Positions 29,766 through 39,721 of a stretch of 64,000 bases of DNA are shown here, in pieces. A model generated the notes under the pieces. That model ran no database searches. It saw only the letters and a list, made by a program, of their open reading frames with translations, and was not told where the DNA came from. Source of the DNA: Opitutia bacterium (lineage in GTDB: Bacteria > Verrucomicrobiota > Verrucomicrobiia > Opitutales > Coraliomargaritaceae); the NCBI GenBank assembly GCA_029252625.1, contig JAQXBA010000066.1:1-64000 (forward strand), written 5' to 3'. A program made the position numbers and the translations under genes. How positions within the stretch are numbered: the stretch's first letter is position 1; each line of letters begins with the position of its first letter.

Positions 29766-32336
29766 ATGACCACAACTACTAAAAAAACGGCTAAATCTGC
29801 TGCTAAAAAAACCGCTAAATCTGCTGCTAAAAAAACCGCTGCCAACAGCGCATCAGCAAGCAAAGCGACAGAACCATCTTTCCGTTTTAGTACTGCAGCA
29901 ACTACCGACTCAATCAAGACGTCGATTCTTAATCACTTGCGTTTTACGCTGGCGCGACACCCTGAAAAAGCGAGCCAAGATGAGTGGTGGACAGCGACTT
30001 GCTATGCGGTTCGTGATCGCGTTTTGGATCGCTTCATGAAGACTCAACAGGTGCATCATGAGAAGAAAGTGCGTCGTGCTTACTACTTAAGTTTGGAGTA
30101 TTTAATGGGCCGCTTGTTGGTCAATAATCTGCACAATTCTGGTCTGTTCGAGCAAACATGCGATGCACTTGGGGAACTTGGCCAAGATTTTAGCGCAATC
30201 GCAGACGAAGAGGCTGACATGGGGCTCGGTAATGGTGGCCTCGGTCGTTTGGCTGCGTGTTTTCTAGATTCTCTCGCGACGCTGGATCTGCCGGCGATTG
30301 GCTACGGCATCCACTATGAGTTCGGCCTGTTTCGTCAGGAGTTTAAGGATGGATACCAAGTTGAGCATCCAGATGCTTGGATGGAAAAAGGCTGCCCTTG
30401 GGAAGTGATGCGCCCAAACTTCGCTCAGCAAGTGCAGCTCTACGGACGAGTCGAGCACCACATGGATGACAAGGGGGGATTTCGTCCGGTGTGGGTCGAT
30501 CAGAAGACGGTCGAAGGTGTGCCGTATGATATCGCAATCGTTGGTCACGGAGCCGGAACTGTTAATTTCCTGCGTCTTTGGGATTCGAAAGCATCGAGCG
30601 AGTTTGATTTCAATATCTTCAACGAGGGTGGCTATGTCGAAGCCGTTCGCGAAAAGGCAATGAGTGAGTCGATCTCTAAAGTGCTGTATCCGAATGACTC
30701 AACTGAAAACGGTAAAGAGCTCCGTCTTGTGCAGCAGTATTTCTTCGTCAGTTGTTCGCTGAAGGATATTATGCGTCGCTTCCTAGCTAATCACAGTGAT
30801 TGGGCCGAGTTTGCTGATTTTAATGCGATCCAGTTGAATGACACGCACCCTGCGATTGCGATTCCTGAATTGATGCGCTTGCTCATTGATGATCATGGTC
30901 TGAATTGGGATGATGCATGGGGAATTACTAGCAAAACGTGCAATTACACCAATCATACGCTTCTTCCCGAGGCGTTAGAAAAGTGGAGCGTGCCGCTCTT
31001 TGAAAAGGTCCTGCCGCGTCATTTAGAGATTATCTATGAGATTAACTCACAGTTTCTTGAAAATGTAGTTGAAGCTAAGTGGCCGGGCGACGGTGCGAAG
31101 AAGGCTGAACTTTCGATCATTGAAGAGGGCTATCCAAAGATGATTCGCATGGCGTATCTTTCTGTCGTCGGTTCTACTCGGGTGAATGGAGTAGCGGCAT
31201 TGCACACCAATCTGCTAAAAAAGAATCTGTTCGCGACATTCCATGAATTGTATCCTAACAAGCTGATCAACATGACCAATGGTATTACTCCACGTCGCTG
31301 GTTGTTGGCTTGTAATCCTGGGCTTAGTGAATTGATCACTGAGAAAGTCGGCTCAGAATGGCCAAAATATCTAAATCAGCTTGAGGGCATCATGCAGTTT
31401 GCCGATGATACGAATTTCCAGAAGCGATTCATGGACATCAAGCGACAAAACAAACAAGCATTTGCTGATTTCGTACTGGAGGATTCTGGTACAGTGATTA
31501 GCCCAGACGCATTGTTCGACGTGCAGATCAAGCGTCTGCATGAATACAAGCGTCAGCACCTGAACGTGCTACATATTTTGACACTGTACCGTCGCCTGCT
31601 AAACGATCCCGCGTACGAAATGAATCCACGTGTATTCATCTTCGGCGCGAAGGCTGCGCCGGGTTATGCGTTGGCGAAGAACATCATCCGCGCGATCAAC
31701 AAAATTGCCGAAAAGGTAAACAGCGACTCGCGGATCAACGATAAGATTAAGGTCGTCTTCCCGCAAAACTATCGTGTCACTATGGCTGAGAAGATGATTC
31801 CAGCCGCCGACCTGTCTGAGCAGATTTCGACTGCGGGTAAGGAAGCCTCTGGCACTGGCAACATGAAGCTATCGCTAAATGGTGCGTTGACGATCGGCAC
31901 TCTGGATGGTGCTAATGTGGAGATCTGTGAAGAAGTCGGTGAAGAGAATATCTTTATTTTCGGACACACGGTCGATGAGGTCGAAGCATTGAAGGTTCAA
32001 GGCTATAACCCATACGATTATTACAATAGTAATTGGGAGTTGAAGTCTGTGATCGATTGGTTGCGTTCCGACTACTTCACAGCAGGAGAAAAAGATGCCT
32101 TTGCACCGCTTTGCAGCAGCCTGCTAGAAGGTGGAGATCCATATCTCTGCTTGGCTGATTATGCGGATTACATTCGCGCTCAGGAAGAGGTGGATAAGGC
32201 ATTTAGTGATAAGCAGCGTTGGGCGAAGATGGCGATCATCAACACCGCGAAGATGGGTAAGTTCTCATCCGACCGCACGATTGGCCAATACGCCGAACAG
32301 ATATGGAACTTGAAACCAGTTAAGGTCGGTCAGTAA
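29766..32336 (+). CDS. glgP: Glycogen/starch (alpha-glucan) phosphorylase with Lys/Ala-rich tail
   Basis: The 856-residue PLP enzyme releases glucose 1-phosphate from alpha-1,4-glucans. Conserved blocks are [77 protein letters not shown] and [20 protein letters not shown]; the last contains the PLP-binding lysine near residue 703. Unusual is the first 35-40 residues, [18 protein letters not shown] and onward, made of eight-residue repeats rich in Lys and Ala as in histone H1 or HU tails. The normal catalytic domain starts around residue 60. No other glycogen genes are adjacent. Activity assignment is firm; tail function is unknown. Confidence 0.95.
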   Translation: MTTTTKKTAKSAAKKTAKSAAKKTAANSASASKATEPSFRFSTAATTDSIKTSILNHLRFTLARHPEKASQDEWWTATCYAVRDRVLDRFMKTQQVHHEKKVRRAYYLSLEYLMGRLLVNNLHNSGLFEQTCDALGELGQDFSAIADEEADMGLGNGGLGRLAACFLDSLATLDLPAIGYGIHYEFGLFRQEFKDGYQVEHPDAWMEKGCPWEVMRPNFAQQVQLYGRVEHHMDDKGGFRPVWVDQKTVEGVPYDIAIVGHGAGTVNFLRLWDSKASSEFDFNIFNEGGYVEAVREKAMSESISKVLYPNDSTENGKELRLVQQYFFVSCSLKDIMRRFLANHSDWAEFADFNAIQLNDTHPAIAIPELMRLLIDDHGLNWDDAWGITSKTCNYTNHTLLPEALEKWSVPLFEKVLPRHLEIIYEINSQFLENVVEAKWPGDGAKKAELSIIEEGYPKMIRMAYLSVVGSTRVNGVAALHTNLLKKNLFATFHELYPNKLINMTNGITPRRWLLACNPGLSELITEKVGSEWPKYLNQLEGIMQFADDTNFQKRFMDIKRQNKQAFADFVLEDSGTVISPDALFDVQIKRLHEYKRQHLNVLHILTLYRRLLNDPAYEMNPRVFIFGAKAAPGYALAKNIIRAINKIAEKVNSDSRINDKIKVVFPQNYRVTMAEKMIPAADLSEQISTAGKEASGTGNMKLSLNGALTIGTLDGANVEICEEVGEENIFIFGHTVDEVEALKVQGYNPYDYYNSNWELKSVIDWLRSDYFTAGEKDAFAPLCSSLLEGGDPYLCLADYADYIRAQEEVDKAFSDKQRWAKMAIINTAKMGKFSSDRTIGQYAEQIWNLKPVKVGQ
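29781..29840 (+). repeat. 24-bp tandem repeat encoding KKTAKSAA
   Basis: Two 24-bp units (29781-29804 and 29805-29828) differing at one base, plus a 12-bp half unit, encode the Lys/Ala-rich N-terminus of GlgP. Length variation by slippage between strains would be expected. Confidence 0.9.
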
Positions 32337-32672
32337 GCTAGCGCTCAAATAAATTTGTCGGGGGCGGCGCGTACCATGCATTTGTGTGGGACGCATCGTT
32401 CCGGTTTTTGTGTGCTTTTTCGTTGCCCACGGGAGCATAGTGGCGGCTTGTCTTAAACCGAACAGAGTGCTTTTTGGGTGCAGTCGCATCGCTCTGCCGA
32501 GGCGTTTAGTTCGTGTTGGAGTATTTGACTGTAGATAGCGGAAACGTCGGCAGAGTTCCATTGCTAATACCGAGCAGTGGATTCATCTCTTTGGGAGCGT
32601 CTCGCTTGAGCGAAGTGGCCTTCGAAGGATGATTCTCTCGAGCTTGGCGAAGCGCCACGCCCCCCCCCCGAA
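32337..32672. other. Intergenic region, 0.34 kb
   Basis: This lies between convergent glgP and a small minus-strand gene. It contains a run of C residues near 32662-32671, the palindrome CCTTCGAAGG near 32618-32627, and a short TGGCGAAGCGCCA hairpin. No clear T-tailed terminator or gene is seen. Confidence 0.45.
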
Positions 32673-32861
32673 TTATCCTTCTTCAACCAGCGTGGCGTTT
32701 TTAATCAAGCGGCAGAACTCTTTCTTAGTGAGTTGCTTGTGCGTTCCATCTTTGGTGAAAGGATCCTCCATCTTTTTAAAGCCTACGCTTAGGCGCTCTA
32801 ATTCAACAATGCGGATGTAGTCAGTTTCATTTTTCCAGATTTGTCCCTGTTTGAGTTTCAT
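32673..32861 (-). CDS. Small conserved hypothetical protein
   Basis: The 62-residue protein begins MKLKQGQIWKNETDYIRIVE and ends K-E-F-C-R-L-I-K-N-A-T-L-V. The charged, well-structured composition and the G-Q-I-W-K...Y-I-R-I opening resemble small proteins that I recall from other Verrucomicrobiota, but I cannot name a domain. It lies 42 bp downstream of the cytochrome gene on the same strand and may be its operon partner. Confidence 0.6.
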   Translation of the reverse strand: MKLKQGQIWKNETDYIRIVELERLSVGFKKMEDPFTKDGTHKQLTKKEFCRLIKNATLVEEG

Positions 32862-32903
32862 TGCTGCGTTTTGGATGTGCTTTGTGGGAGAGTCGAGATT
32901 TGT

Positions 32904-35036
32904 TTATTGCCCAGCTTGTGCACGTTGCATCGCACGCGCGGCATCTTCGGTTCGGTTGAGTTGCCCGTATGCGAGTGACAGATTATACCACGCGCGACTG
33001 AAACTAGGCTCGATGGCGACGGTTTCTTCGAGGAAGCCGACTGCGCTTTCGAGATCTTGTTGCTCGGCTGCGAGCAGTCCCAGTGAGTATGGGAACGAAG
33101 GGTTTTTAGGCGCCAATTCCCATCCCAGATAAAGTGTTTTTTGAGAGGCTTGATTGAGACCCGCACCGCTAAGTAAAATCGCGGCTTGATGATACATTTC
33201 TGGGTTGAGCTGATCCATCTGGATCGCGCGCTCAACATATTTCTGAGTGTCTGCACTGCGTCCTTCGCTATTTGCCTCAGTTGCAAGCATTAGTAGGGTT
33301 TGTGGACGATCGGTGTTAAATGCGTTATATTCCTCCCACTCTTTCTTGGCGACAGGATCGGGAATCGATCGGCTGGCTGCGATGCCCCGCGCTGCTGCGA
33401 TACGCACGCTGCGAGAACTGTCGGTGAGTGTTTCAATTGCGGCATCGGTTTGACCAGCGCTGCTCAAGGAGCTGACTGCGCGGCTACGTACCATAGGGTT
33501 GGCGTCGCTGAGCAGTGCCTTGAGCACGTTGACTACAGATTGATTGGGTAGGTAGTTGCTTAGTAGGCCTGTATAGGCAGCGCGCCAGCCAGGCAGGTCT
33601 TCGTCTTTTAATAGCTCGAGCAGTTTTGGTAGGGCATTGGGATCGAAGTTGTGGGCGGCTGCGATAATTCGGGCACGCTTGCGCTGGCGGTTATTTTCCA
33701 TCTTCTCGCCATACCATTGCTCAGACCATTCGACGGCCCAATCGACACTCTCGTCAGTGTGGCATTTGTTGCACGCATTGGGGATTCCTAGTTCTTTGGT
33801 TAGCAGTGGGTCTGGGGAAAGGAATGCGTGATCGCCGCGTGGGTCGACTTGCATGTAAGTGGTTTTCGACATGTGGCAATTTACACACATATTCCCGGTG
33901 CTGCCTTCGCTGTGAAAGCTGTGGGCGATGGGTTCGATGACTGGTGCATTTTCAACCCCGCCAGAGTGACAACGCATGCAAAGCAGATTGTTCTCGATCG
34001 GTAAGATTGTTTTAAGCGTGTGTGGGTTGTGGCAATCTTTGCAGCTCACCCCCGCATGTGCCATGCGGCTCATCTGAAATGAGCCATAGACGAAGTCTTC
34101 GTCAAGAATTTGCCCATCATGATGGTAAAGGTTCGGCTGATCGGGCAAGGACAGAGAGAAGTGATCGTGGTAGTCATCGCCCGGTAAAAAACTGTCGGCT
34201 GTTAGCTGATCGCGGCGCGAGTGGCAACTGGCGCAATTGTGCTCGGTTTGAATCGTACTGAGCTTCGATAGTCCAGTCTTGTAGTCGCCGCTATGGGCCG
34301 CGACGACGTGCGCCTCGAGGTCGGTATGGCACTCTGCACAGGCCAGCCCTTGTTGAGTCCATGTCGAATCGTAGCTGTTAGATTCGAAGTCGAAGTTCTT
34401 CTTGAATTCTGTGGTGTGGCAATACGCGCAATTGGCATTCCAGTTCATGCCTTGATTCGCCCAGTGGCCCCATTCGCCTGGTAGACGGTCTTGGCCCTCG
34501 TATACATCGTACCAACGGTCTTCTTTAACATCGTAGGTGGCACTGATGGTTTGAAATTTGTCTCCAGGAAGCTGCGCCAAATATTGACGGAGTGGCGTTT
34601 CGCCGATTACGCCGACTAGGTCGTAGGTGGTAATGCTGTCGCCATCTTTGATCACGCGTAGCTCAAATTTGCCGTTGGTTTCGGCCATTTCATAGATCAC
34701 GCCAGATTCCTGAATACGACGAGTTGGGGTGAAGGCTGTGCGATCAAACTTAATCGAGATGGGGCGGTTGGCTTTGGCGTGATGGCTGCTCTTCCAGTCG
34801 GCGACCTCATCTGCGTGACACTCAACGCAGGCCTCGGGGCCGATTTTGGCTTGGCGCTCTGGATTGTGGGAAATTGGAAATGTGCCGTAGTCGAAGTTTG
34901 CCGCTTGGGCATTCGGTGACTTTTCAGTCGCCGAGTAACTCGCACTTTGCTGCTGATCACAGGCGCATAGCAAGAGGAGTGAAAGGCCCAGCAGGATCTG
35001 TATCGGGCGAGCGAGCTGAATTAAAGCAGGGGACAT
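32904..35036 (-). CDS. Octaheme cytochrome c lipoprotein with HEAT and TPR repeats
   Basis: The 710-residue protein from ATG 35036 starts with a lipoprotein signal (LLGLSLLLLCAC). Eight CxxCH heme sites follow between residues about 70 and 425: CVECH, CAYCH, CAECH, CASCH, CKDCH, CMRCH, CVNCH and CNKCH. The arrangement resembles cytochrome c554/NrfB-like multiheme folds. Residues about 440-570 form HEAT-like repeats (DANPMVRSRAVSSLS, DSSRSVRIAAARGIAAS), and about 590-700 form TPR units (LNPEMYHQAAILLSGAGL, FSRAWYNLSLAYGQLNRTED). It is presumably anchored in the outer or inner membrane facing the periplasm and involved in electron transfer, with protein-binding repeats. The redox partner is unknown. 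A start at 35105 would precede the signal peptide wrongly. Confidence 0.88.
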   Translation of the reverse strand: MSPALIQLARPIQILLGLSLLLLCACDQQQSASYSATEKSPNAQAANFDYGTFPISHNPERQAKIGPEACVECHADEVADWKSSHHAKANRPISIKFDRTAFTPTRRIQESGVIYEMAETNGKFELRVIKDGDSITTYDLVGVIGETPLRQYLAQLPGDKFQTISATYDVKEDRWYDVYEGQDRLPGEWGHWANQGMNWNANCAYCHTTEFKKNFDFESNSYDSTWTQQGLACAECHTDLEAHVVAAHSGDYKTGLSKLSTIQTEHNCASCHSRRDQLTADSFLPGDDYHDHFSLSLPDQPNLYHHDGQILDEDFVYGSFQMSRMAHAGVSCKDCHNPHTLKTILPIENNLLCMRCHSGGVENAPVIEPIAHSFHSEGSTGNMCVNCHMSKTTYMQVDPRGDHAFLSPDPLLTKELGIPNACNKCHTDESVDWAVEWSEQWYGEKMENNRQRKRARIIAAAHNFDPNALPKLLELLKDEDLPGWRAAYTGLLSNYLPNQSVVNVLKALLSDANPMVRSRAVSSLSSAGQTDAAIETLTDSSRSVRIAAARGIAASRSIPDPVAKKEWEEYNAFNTDRPQTLLMLATEANSEGRSADTQKYVERAIQMDQLNPEMYHQAAILLSGAGLNQASQKTLYLGWELAPKNPSFPYSLGLLAAEQQDLESAVGFLEETVAIEPSFSRAWYNLSLAYGQLNRTEDAARAMQRAQAGQ

Positions 35037-35657
35037 TACCCGAATGGTCGCAAATGCCGGACTTAGGTCAAGGCTGATGCGGCTGGTTGAAAGTATTAAA
35101 CCCAATCATAGCGTTTTTACGTTCAATCCGTCTGATGGTAGTTTGTTTTGATGTAAAATCGTACTTTTTAAAACTCGGGCTTGGCCTCGGCATTTAGCAA
35201 TTGAAAGCAGTTGAATAAACAGGAGACGCTGCGTCCATTGATTGGGCGCTTTGACAATCTTTCAGAGCTTGGTGATGAGTTTAATATTATGCACAGCTTC
35301 CTGAAGCAGTCCCAGATTTACGGCCCATGCGTGCCAGTGCCACAAGCGTGGCGATTCAGTGGCTCAGTCGCTCGCTTCCATCAATGTGTGGATCACGGAT
35401 CAGATCAGTCTATTATTTGCCAGCCTAGATCAATCAGCCTTGAGTATACGGCTAAAATGAGTGGTGTTGGTTATTCGCTGGAGAAGAGAGTCAATATGTG
35501 CTTTGAGTTGCTAAGGTGGCAACATTTGAGCCGTTCATCGAATGTTGGCGCGGTACTATTGGCCCAGGAGTATAGCGATAGATGTGCCATCTAATTCTCA
35601 GCGGTCCCATCACAGCTCGGATTCCGTCCGCTGGAAAGTTCGTCACCCTTTGGTTGG
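35037..35657. other. Intergenic region, 0.62 kb
   Basis: This lies between the cytochrome gene and the AraC gene, both on the minus strand. A 127-codon plus-strand frame starting with TTG at 35211 has no domain, ribosome site or homologue that I recognise and is probably chance. The cytochrome promoter should lie near 35050-35170, in an AT-rich segment. Nothing else is supported. Confidence 0.45.
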
Positions 35658-36545
35658 CTAGAGTTTCTGTTGGCGCAGCCATTGCTGTGGTGATTGATTG
35701 AATTGTTTTTTAAAGGCACGAGAGAAATAGTAGACCGTCGAGTAACCGAGAGCGCTGGCAGTTTCAGTAACACTCTTACCATCGCCAAGCAGAAGATCGC
35801 GAGCGCGGTTGAGCTTGATGATATTCTCAAATTCTCGCGGGGAGTAGCCAGTCTGTTTTTTAAAGGCGAAGCGGAAGCGTGAGTAACTGACGCCGAGTTC
35901 TTCTGCGAGCTCTTCTAAGTTGGTCTGGGTGGCCAGATTGGCGAGCATCGAGGCTTTGGCTTGAATCACGAGTGCGCTGTCTTTGCTCTGTGAGCGACTT
36001 TCGCTTTGGGTACCGGATTTTAGAAACGCGAGTGTGAGTGGCACATGGCTGGCCAGTATTTGTTCCTTGGCGGCAACGGGTTGTTGTAGCCAATATAAGA
36101 TCTGGTCGAAATGCTGGATGAGCGCATCGGGCTGGCTGGTTTTGAGGATGGGGTCTTCTGGTGAAAAAAAGGCCTCCATAATACGATTCGCCTCGCGCCC
36201 GCGGAAGCCTATCCAATATTCCGACCAGCCGGTCTTAGCGTCCGGATGGTAGCGGTGCCATTCACCAGGGAAGAGTAGAATCGCATCGCCAGTCAGAACT
36301 TTGGTTTTGGCTTGGGTGCGTGATTCGAAGATACCTGAGCCAGTCGTGATGTAGACGATCTGATATTCGTCAAGTGTACGCCGTCCATATTTGTCAAAAA
36401 GGTAACTTAATGGGTGCCCCTTACTTGGATATTCGGACTGCGCAGGCACGTTTTGACGCCCAGCGTGCACTAGCCTCCAGCCCCATTTTTTAGCTTGCTG
36501 ATCAGTCGGTAGATAGCGGCTAAAGCTCTCGATGTCGGTGGTCAT
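35658..36545 (-). CDS. AraC family transcriptional regulator of the rhamnose locus
   Basis: The 295-residue protein has an N-terminal cupin-type ligand domain (residues about 55-150, with GSGIFESRTQAKTKVLTGDA and the F-P-G-E-W-H-R-Y motif) and a C-terminal double helix-turn-helix (about 190-290). The first HTH reads LEELAEELGVSYSRFRFAFK; the second includes VTETASALGYSTVYYFSRAF and F-N-Q-S-P-Q-Q-W. It is divergent from rhaA, 110 bp apart, with a direct-repeat operator between them, so it most likely senses L-rhamnose or a related sugar and activates rhaA. Ligand identity is inference from context. Confidence 0.9.
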   Translation of the reverse strand: MTTDIESFSRYLPTDQQAKKWGWRLVHAGRQNVPAQSEYPSKGHPLSYLFDKYGRRTLDEYQIVYITTGSGIFESRTQAKTKVLTGDAILLFPGEWHRYHPDAKTGWSEYWIGFRGREANRIMEAFFSPEDPILKTSQPDALIQHFDQILYWLQQPVAAKEQILASHVPLTLAFLKSGTQSESRSQSKDSALVIQAKASMLANLATQTNLEELAEELGVSYSRFRFAFKKQTGYSPREFENIIKLNRARDLLLGDGKSVTETASALGYSTVYYFSRAFKKQFNQSPQQWLRQQKL

Positions 36546-36564
36546 GGGCGTGATCGTTTATTTT

Positions 36565-36591
36565 ATGTCAAAAAGTGCAAATATAATGTCA
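36565..36591 (+). promoter_or_regulatory. Direct-repeat operator for the AraC regulator
   Basis: ATGTCA occurs at 36565-36570 and again at 36586-36591, exactly 21 bp apart, or two helical turns. Both copies are preceded by T/A-rich DNA (TTTT and TATA). AraC-type activators bind such same-face direct repeats. The site lies 65-91 bp upstream of the rhaA start and 20 bp upstream of the regulator's own start. Confidence 0.6.
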
Positions 36592-36655
36592 GTCCGTGTA
36601 TTTATTTTTACCAGCAATTAGGTTACTATCGAATGTTTAATCACTTTCACATATT

Positions 36656-37897
36656 ATGTTTGATCAGGTAAAAGAACTGTATGCCTCTATTGGTGTTGAC
36701 GTAGAGCAGGCCATCGAAGCAATGGGTAAGACCCCAATTTCACTGCATTGTTGGCAGGGCGATGATGTAGTCGGCTTTGAAGCAGGTGCGGGTGCACTCG
36801 GTAGTGGTCTGGCCGTAACTGGTAATTATCCTGGCAAGGCGCGCACAATCGCCGAGCTGCGACAGGACTTAGAGCAAGTGCTGTCGATGTTGCCAGGGAA
36901 GCACCGCTTGAATTTGCATGCGATTTACGGCGATTTTGGTGATGAGTCAATCGACCGCGATCAGATCGAAGTGAAGCACTTTCAGAGCTGGATCGATTGG
37001 GCGAAAGCACAGGGGATCGGTCTTGATTTTAATCCATCCTGTTTTTCTCACCCGAAAGCCGATGATGGTTTGACTTTGAGTCATCCTGATCCGGAGATTC
37101 GTGCCTTTTGGATCGAGCACTGCAAGCGCAGCCGAATCATTAGCGCAGCGATGGGCGAGCAACTTGGTAGCGCCAGTGTGATGAATGTCTGGGTGCCAGA
37201 TGGTATGAAAGATATGCCAGCAGACCGTCAAAGCTACCGCCAACGACTGTCTGACAGCTTGGATGAAGTCTTTGCTCAGAAATTAAACCCAGCCCATCAT
37301 ATTGATGCAGTGGAATGTAAGCTCTTTGGCATTGGTTCGGAGAGCATGGTCGTTGGTTCGCATGAGTTCTACATGGGCTATGCGATCAAGAATCAGACTG
37401 CACTTTGCTTGGATGCCGGCCACTTTCATCCAACCGAGGGGATCGCTGATAAAATTTCATCCGTCATGATGTATGTGCCTGAGCTTTTGCTACACGTTTC
37501 TCGGGGAGTGCGTTGGGATAGTGACCACGTCGTACTCTTTGATGATCAAACACAAAATATCATGCAGGAACTGGTGCGTTGTGATGTGTTACCGCGCACG
37601 CATATCGGACTGGATTTCTTCGATGCCTCCATCAATCGTATTGGTGCGTGGGCAATCGGCACACGTGCAGCTCAGAAGTCTCTGTTGTTAGCAATGCTTG
37701 AACCACGCGAGCAATTGCGTGCTGCTGAACTTGCCGGCGATTATACCACACGTTTAGCGCTGCTAGAGCAGGCCAAGGCATTGCCTTGGAGTGTCGTGTG
37801 GGAAGAGTTCTGCCAGCGTAACCAAGTGCCCGGTGAGTTGTCACTGCTCGATGAAGTCAAGAATTACGAAGCATCGGTTCTTTTCGGCCGTCAATAA
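36656..37897 (+). CDS. rhaA: L-rhamnose isomerase
   Basis: RhaA converts L-rhamnose to L-rhamnulose, the first step of rhamnose breakdown. The 413-residue TIM-barrel protein has the expected length. Family stretches include [34 protein letters not shown], metal-binding [24 protein letters not shown] and [10 protein letters not shown]. No rhamnulose kinase or aldolase gene follows; instead comes a permease gene. The AraC-type regulator is divergent. Marine Verrucomicrobiota meet rhamnose in algal polysaccharides such as ulvan, which fits the setting. Confidence 0.95.
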   Translation: MFDQVKELYASIGVDVEQAIEAMGKTPISLHCWQGDDVVGFEAGAGALGSGLAVTGNYPGKARTIAELRQDLEQVLSMLPGKHRLNLHAIYGDFGDESIDRDQIEVKHFQSWIDWAKAQGIGLDFNPSCFSHPKADDGLTLSHPDPEIRAFWIEHCKRSRIISAAMGEQLGSASVMNVWVPDGMKDMPADRQSYRQRLSDSLDEVFAQKLNPAHHIDAVECKLFGIGSESMVVGSHEFYMGYAIKNQTALCLDAGHFHPTEGIADKISSVMMYVPELLLHVSRGVRWDSDHVVLFDDQTQNIMQELVRCDVLPRTHIGLDFFDASINRIGAWAIGTRAAQKSLLLAMLEPREQLRAAELAGDYTTRLALLEQAKALPWSVVWEEFCQRNQVPGELSLLDEVKNYEASVLFGRQ

Positions 37898-37985
37898 GGC
37901 CAATCAATTTGCTGCACTTTCGAAGCATCAATCAGCTTTTTTCTGCTCTATAGGGGGGCGCATTAAAGTTAACTTCCAGTTTATG

Positions 37986-38005
37986 CGTTAGGGTACGTTA
38001 GGGTG
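37986..38005 (+). repeat. 10-bp tandem duplication CGTTAGGGTR
   Basis: CGTTAGGGTA and CGTTAGGGTG lie head to tail in the leader of the permease gene, with a third degenerate copy (CGTTAGTGTA) near 38027. It may be a regulator half-site or a chance repeat. Confidence 0.4.
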
Positions 38006-38108
38006 CTGGCGGTGAGATTTATGTTTCGTTAGTGTAGCATTTTGTTTTAATATTAACACTTTTTAACTGCGAAAACCGGTACTAAGCCTCAATTGCCATA
38101 TATAAACT

Positions 38109-39524
38109 ATGCCTCAAAAATCTAAATCTATCGATTCTCCTGTGACTGAGGAGTTTGAATCGACCCCTGTTCCTCAACGTGCTCAGAAAGGCGCGAAAGC
38201 TTTCTGGGGCATGTATGCCGGCGAACATGCCGCAGGCACTGAGTTCATGATCGGGCCGCTCTTTCTACTTGCTGGAGTGAGTCTGCAAAATATCTTCTGG
38301 GGCTTGCTACTGGGGAATTTCTTGGCGGTGTTGAGCTGGCGATTTATTTGTGCGCCGATTGCCACGAAAGCACGTTTAACCCTGTATTGCCACTTAGAGA
38401 AAATCGCAGGAAAGGATCTGGTTAAGGTTTACAATTTTGCGAATGGAGTGCTGTTTTGCTTCCTCGCTGGCGCGATGATTACCGTGTCCGCCACGGCAGT
38501 GGGAATTCCGTTTAATTTGGAAATGCCAGCCTTTGATGCAATTTATCCGAACAGTGCATCCTTTATTATGATTGTGGTGGCTGTCGGGCTAGTCATTTCA
38601 GCAGTCGCTGGTATTGGTTATAATGCGGTGAGTCGTTTTGCGAATATTGCAGCCCCATGGATGGTGTTGGTTTTCTTGGGTTGTGGCATCGTTGCGCTCA
38701 AGCAATTAGGCGTCGATTCCTGGGCTGGGCTTGAAGCCATCTGGACTGAGTCAATCAGCTTTGCGCAAGGTGGCGAGGTGACCACGTCGATGGGATTTCT
38801 CGAAGTTGTTTTATTTGCATGGTTTTGTAATGCCGCGATGCACGTCGGCATGTCGGATCTTTCGGTGTTTCGTTATGCTAAAAAGGCATCCTGCGGTTGG
38901 GCCACGGCAGGTGGTATGTATGTCGGCCACTATATGGCTTGGCTGGCCGCAGCCTTGATGTTGGCGGCGCAGATTAAGTTGACCCAAAGTGCGGATCCAG
39001 TTCCCGGACCGATGGCTTTTAACGTCGTCGGTATCGCAGGTATTATTTGTGTGGTGGTTGCTGGTTGGACGACTGCCAACCCAACAATCTATCGCGCAGG
39101 TTTGGCGTTTCAGGCAATGCTGCCTGGTACGAGTCGCTTGAGTATGACCTTACTTGCCGGGGGTGTTGCCACCACCGCGGCGATCTTTCCAGCTTTTGCA
39201 TTTAAGTTGCTCGGTTTTGTCGGTTTATATGGCACGATTCTCGCACCCATGGGCGCGGTTATTTTTGCCGATTGGTATTTGAGCAAACGAATCGGAGTCA
39301 CGCCGTTTCACGCCGAAGCGAGTGGCTGTGGCGTCAATAAATCGGTTTTATTCGCGTGGCTCATTCCGGTGACTGTCTCGCTCTATTTTATTTTCGCGCA
39401 AGGCGTGACCACTTGGTATTTTGTTTTACCCGCATGGCTTGCTTGCGGGGTCTTGTTTCTCGTCTTCAGTCGTTTGAGAGGGACACCACAAGCATCAGTT
39501 AAGAAAGGAGAGAAATATATATGA
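38109..39524 (+). CDS. NCS1-type permease (cytosine/purine transporter family)
   Basis: The 471-residue inner-membrane protein has about 12 helices after a 35-residue hydrophilic N-terminus. The first helix region K-A-F-W-G-M-Y-A-G-E-H-A-A-G-T-E-F-M and the late APMGAVIFADWYLSKRIG are hallmarks of the NCS1/CodB superfamily. Classical members carry cytosine, purines, allantoin, thiamine or hydantoins with Na+ or H+. Here it follows rhaA by 211 bp on the same strand, so it may carry a sugar or another substrate of that pathway. A 66-residue membrane protein overlaps its stop codon. Family is firm; substrate is not. Confidence 0.8.
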   Translation: MPQKSKSIDSPVTEEFESTPVPQRAQKGAKAFWGMYAGEHAAGTEFMIGPLFLLAGVSLQNIFWGLLLGNFLAVLSWRFICAPIATKARLTLYCHLEKIAGKDLVKVYNFANGVLFCFLAGAMITVSATAVGIPFNLEMPAFDAIYPNSASFIMIVVAVGLVISAVAGIGYNAVSRFANIAAPWMVLVFLGCGIVALKQLGVDSWAGLEAIWTESISFAQGGEVTTSMGFLEVVLFAWFCNAAMHVGMSDLSVFRYAKKASCGWATAGGMYVGHYMAWLAAALMLAAQIKLTQSADPVPGPMAFNVVGIAGIICVVVAGWTTANPTIYRAGLAFQAMLPGTSRLSMTLLAGGVATTAAIFPAFAFKLLGFVGLYGTILAPMGAVIFADWYLSKRIGVTPFHAEASGCGVNKSVLFAWLIPVTVSLYFIFAQGVTTWYFVLPAWLACGVLFLVFSRLRGTPQASVKKGEKYI

Positions 39525-39721
39525 GAAATATCTGTAAATGGATCGGACTGTTATCGATTGCGGTGACTTTTATTCTTCCGCTCGCGTTCTTCGTTGAGCA
39601 AATCTCATTGGCCGCGATGAAGCAGGCTTTGCTGATTGCGACGCTGGTTTGGTTTGGCACCTCGGTGTTTTGGATCGGTCGCAAAGCACCAGAGCAGCCG
39701 CACGGCGATCCGATTCTTTAA
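39521..39721 (+). CDS. Small two-helix membrane protein, partner of the permease
   Basis: The 66-residue protein has hydrophobic segments at about 7-24 and 35-52 (IGLLSIAVTFILPLAFF, ALLIATLVWFGTSVFWI). Its ATG overlaps the permease TGA as ATGA, so it is translated with it. A GGAGA upstream inside the permease gene can act as ribosome site. Small overlapping membrane partners are known for other Na+-coupled permeases, such as YhdT with PanF, and a similar accessory role is inferred. Confidence 0.75.
   Translation: MRNICKWIGLLSIAVTFILPLAFFVEQISLAAMKQALLIATLVWFGTSVFWIGRKAPEQPHGDPIL

Noticed and set aside
29781-29840. Short tandem repeat considered as CRISPR
   Set aside because: There are no spacers; the units are coding and in frame with glgP.
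32662-32671. Run of C residues
   Set aside because: A homopolymer in a spacer; possible length variation but no evidence of phase-variable control of a gene.
35211-35594. 127-codon plus-strand frame starting with TTG
   Set aside because: No recognisable domain or ribosome site, and it lies in a spacer; too weak to call.
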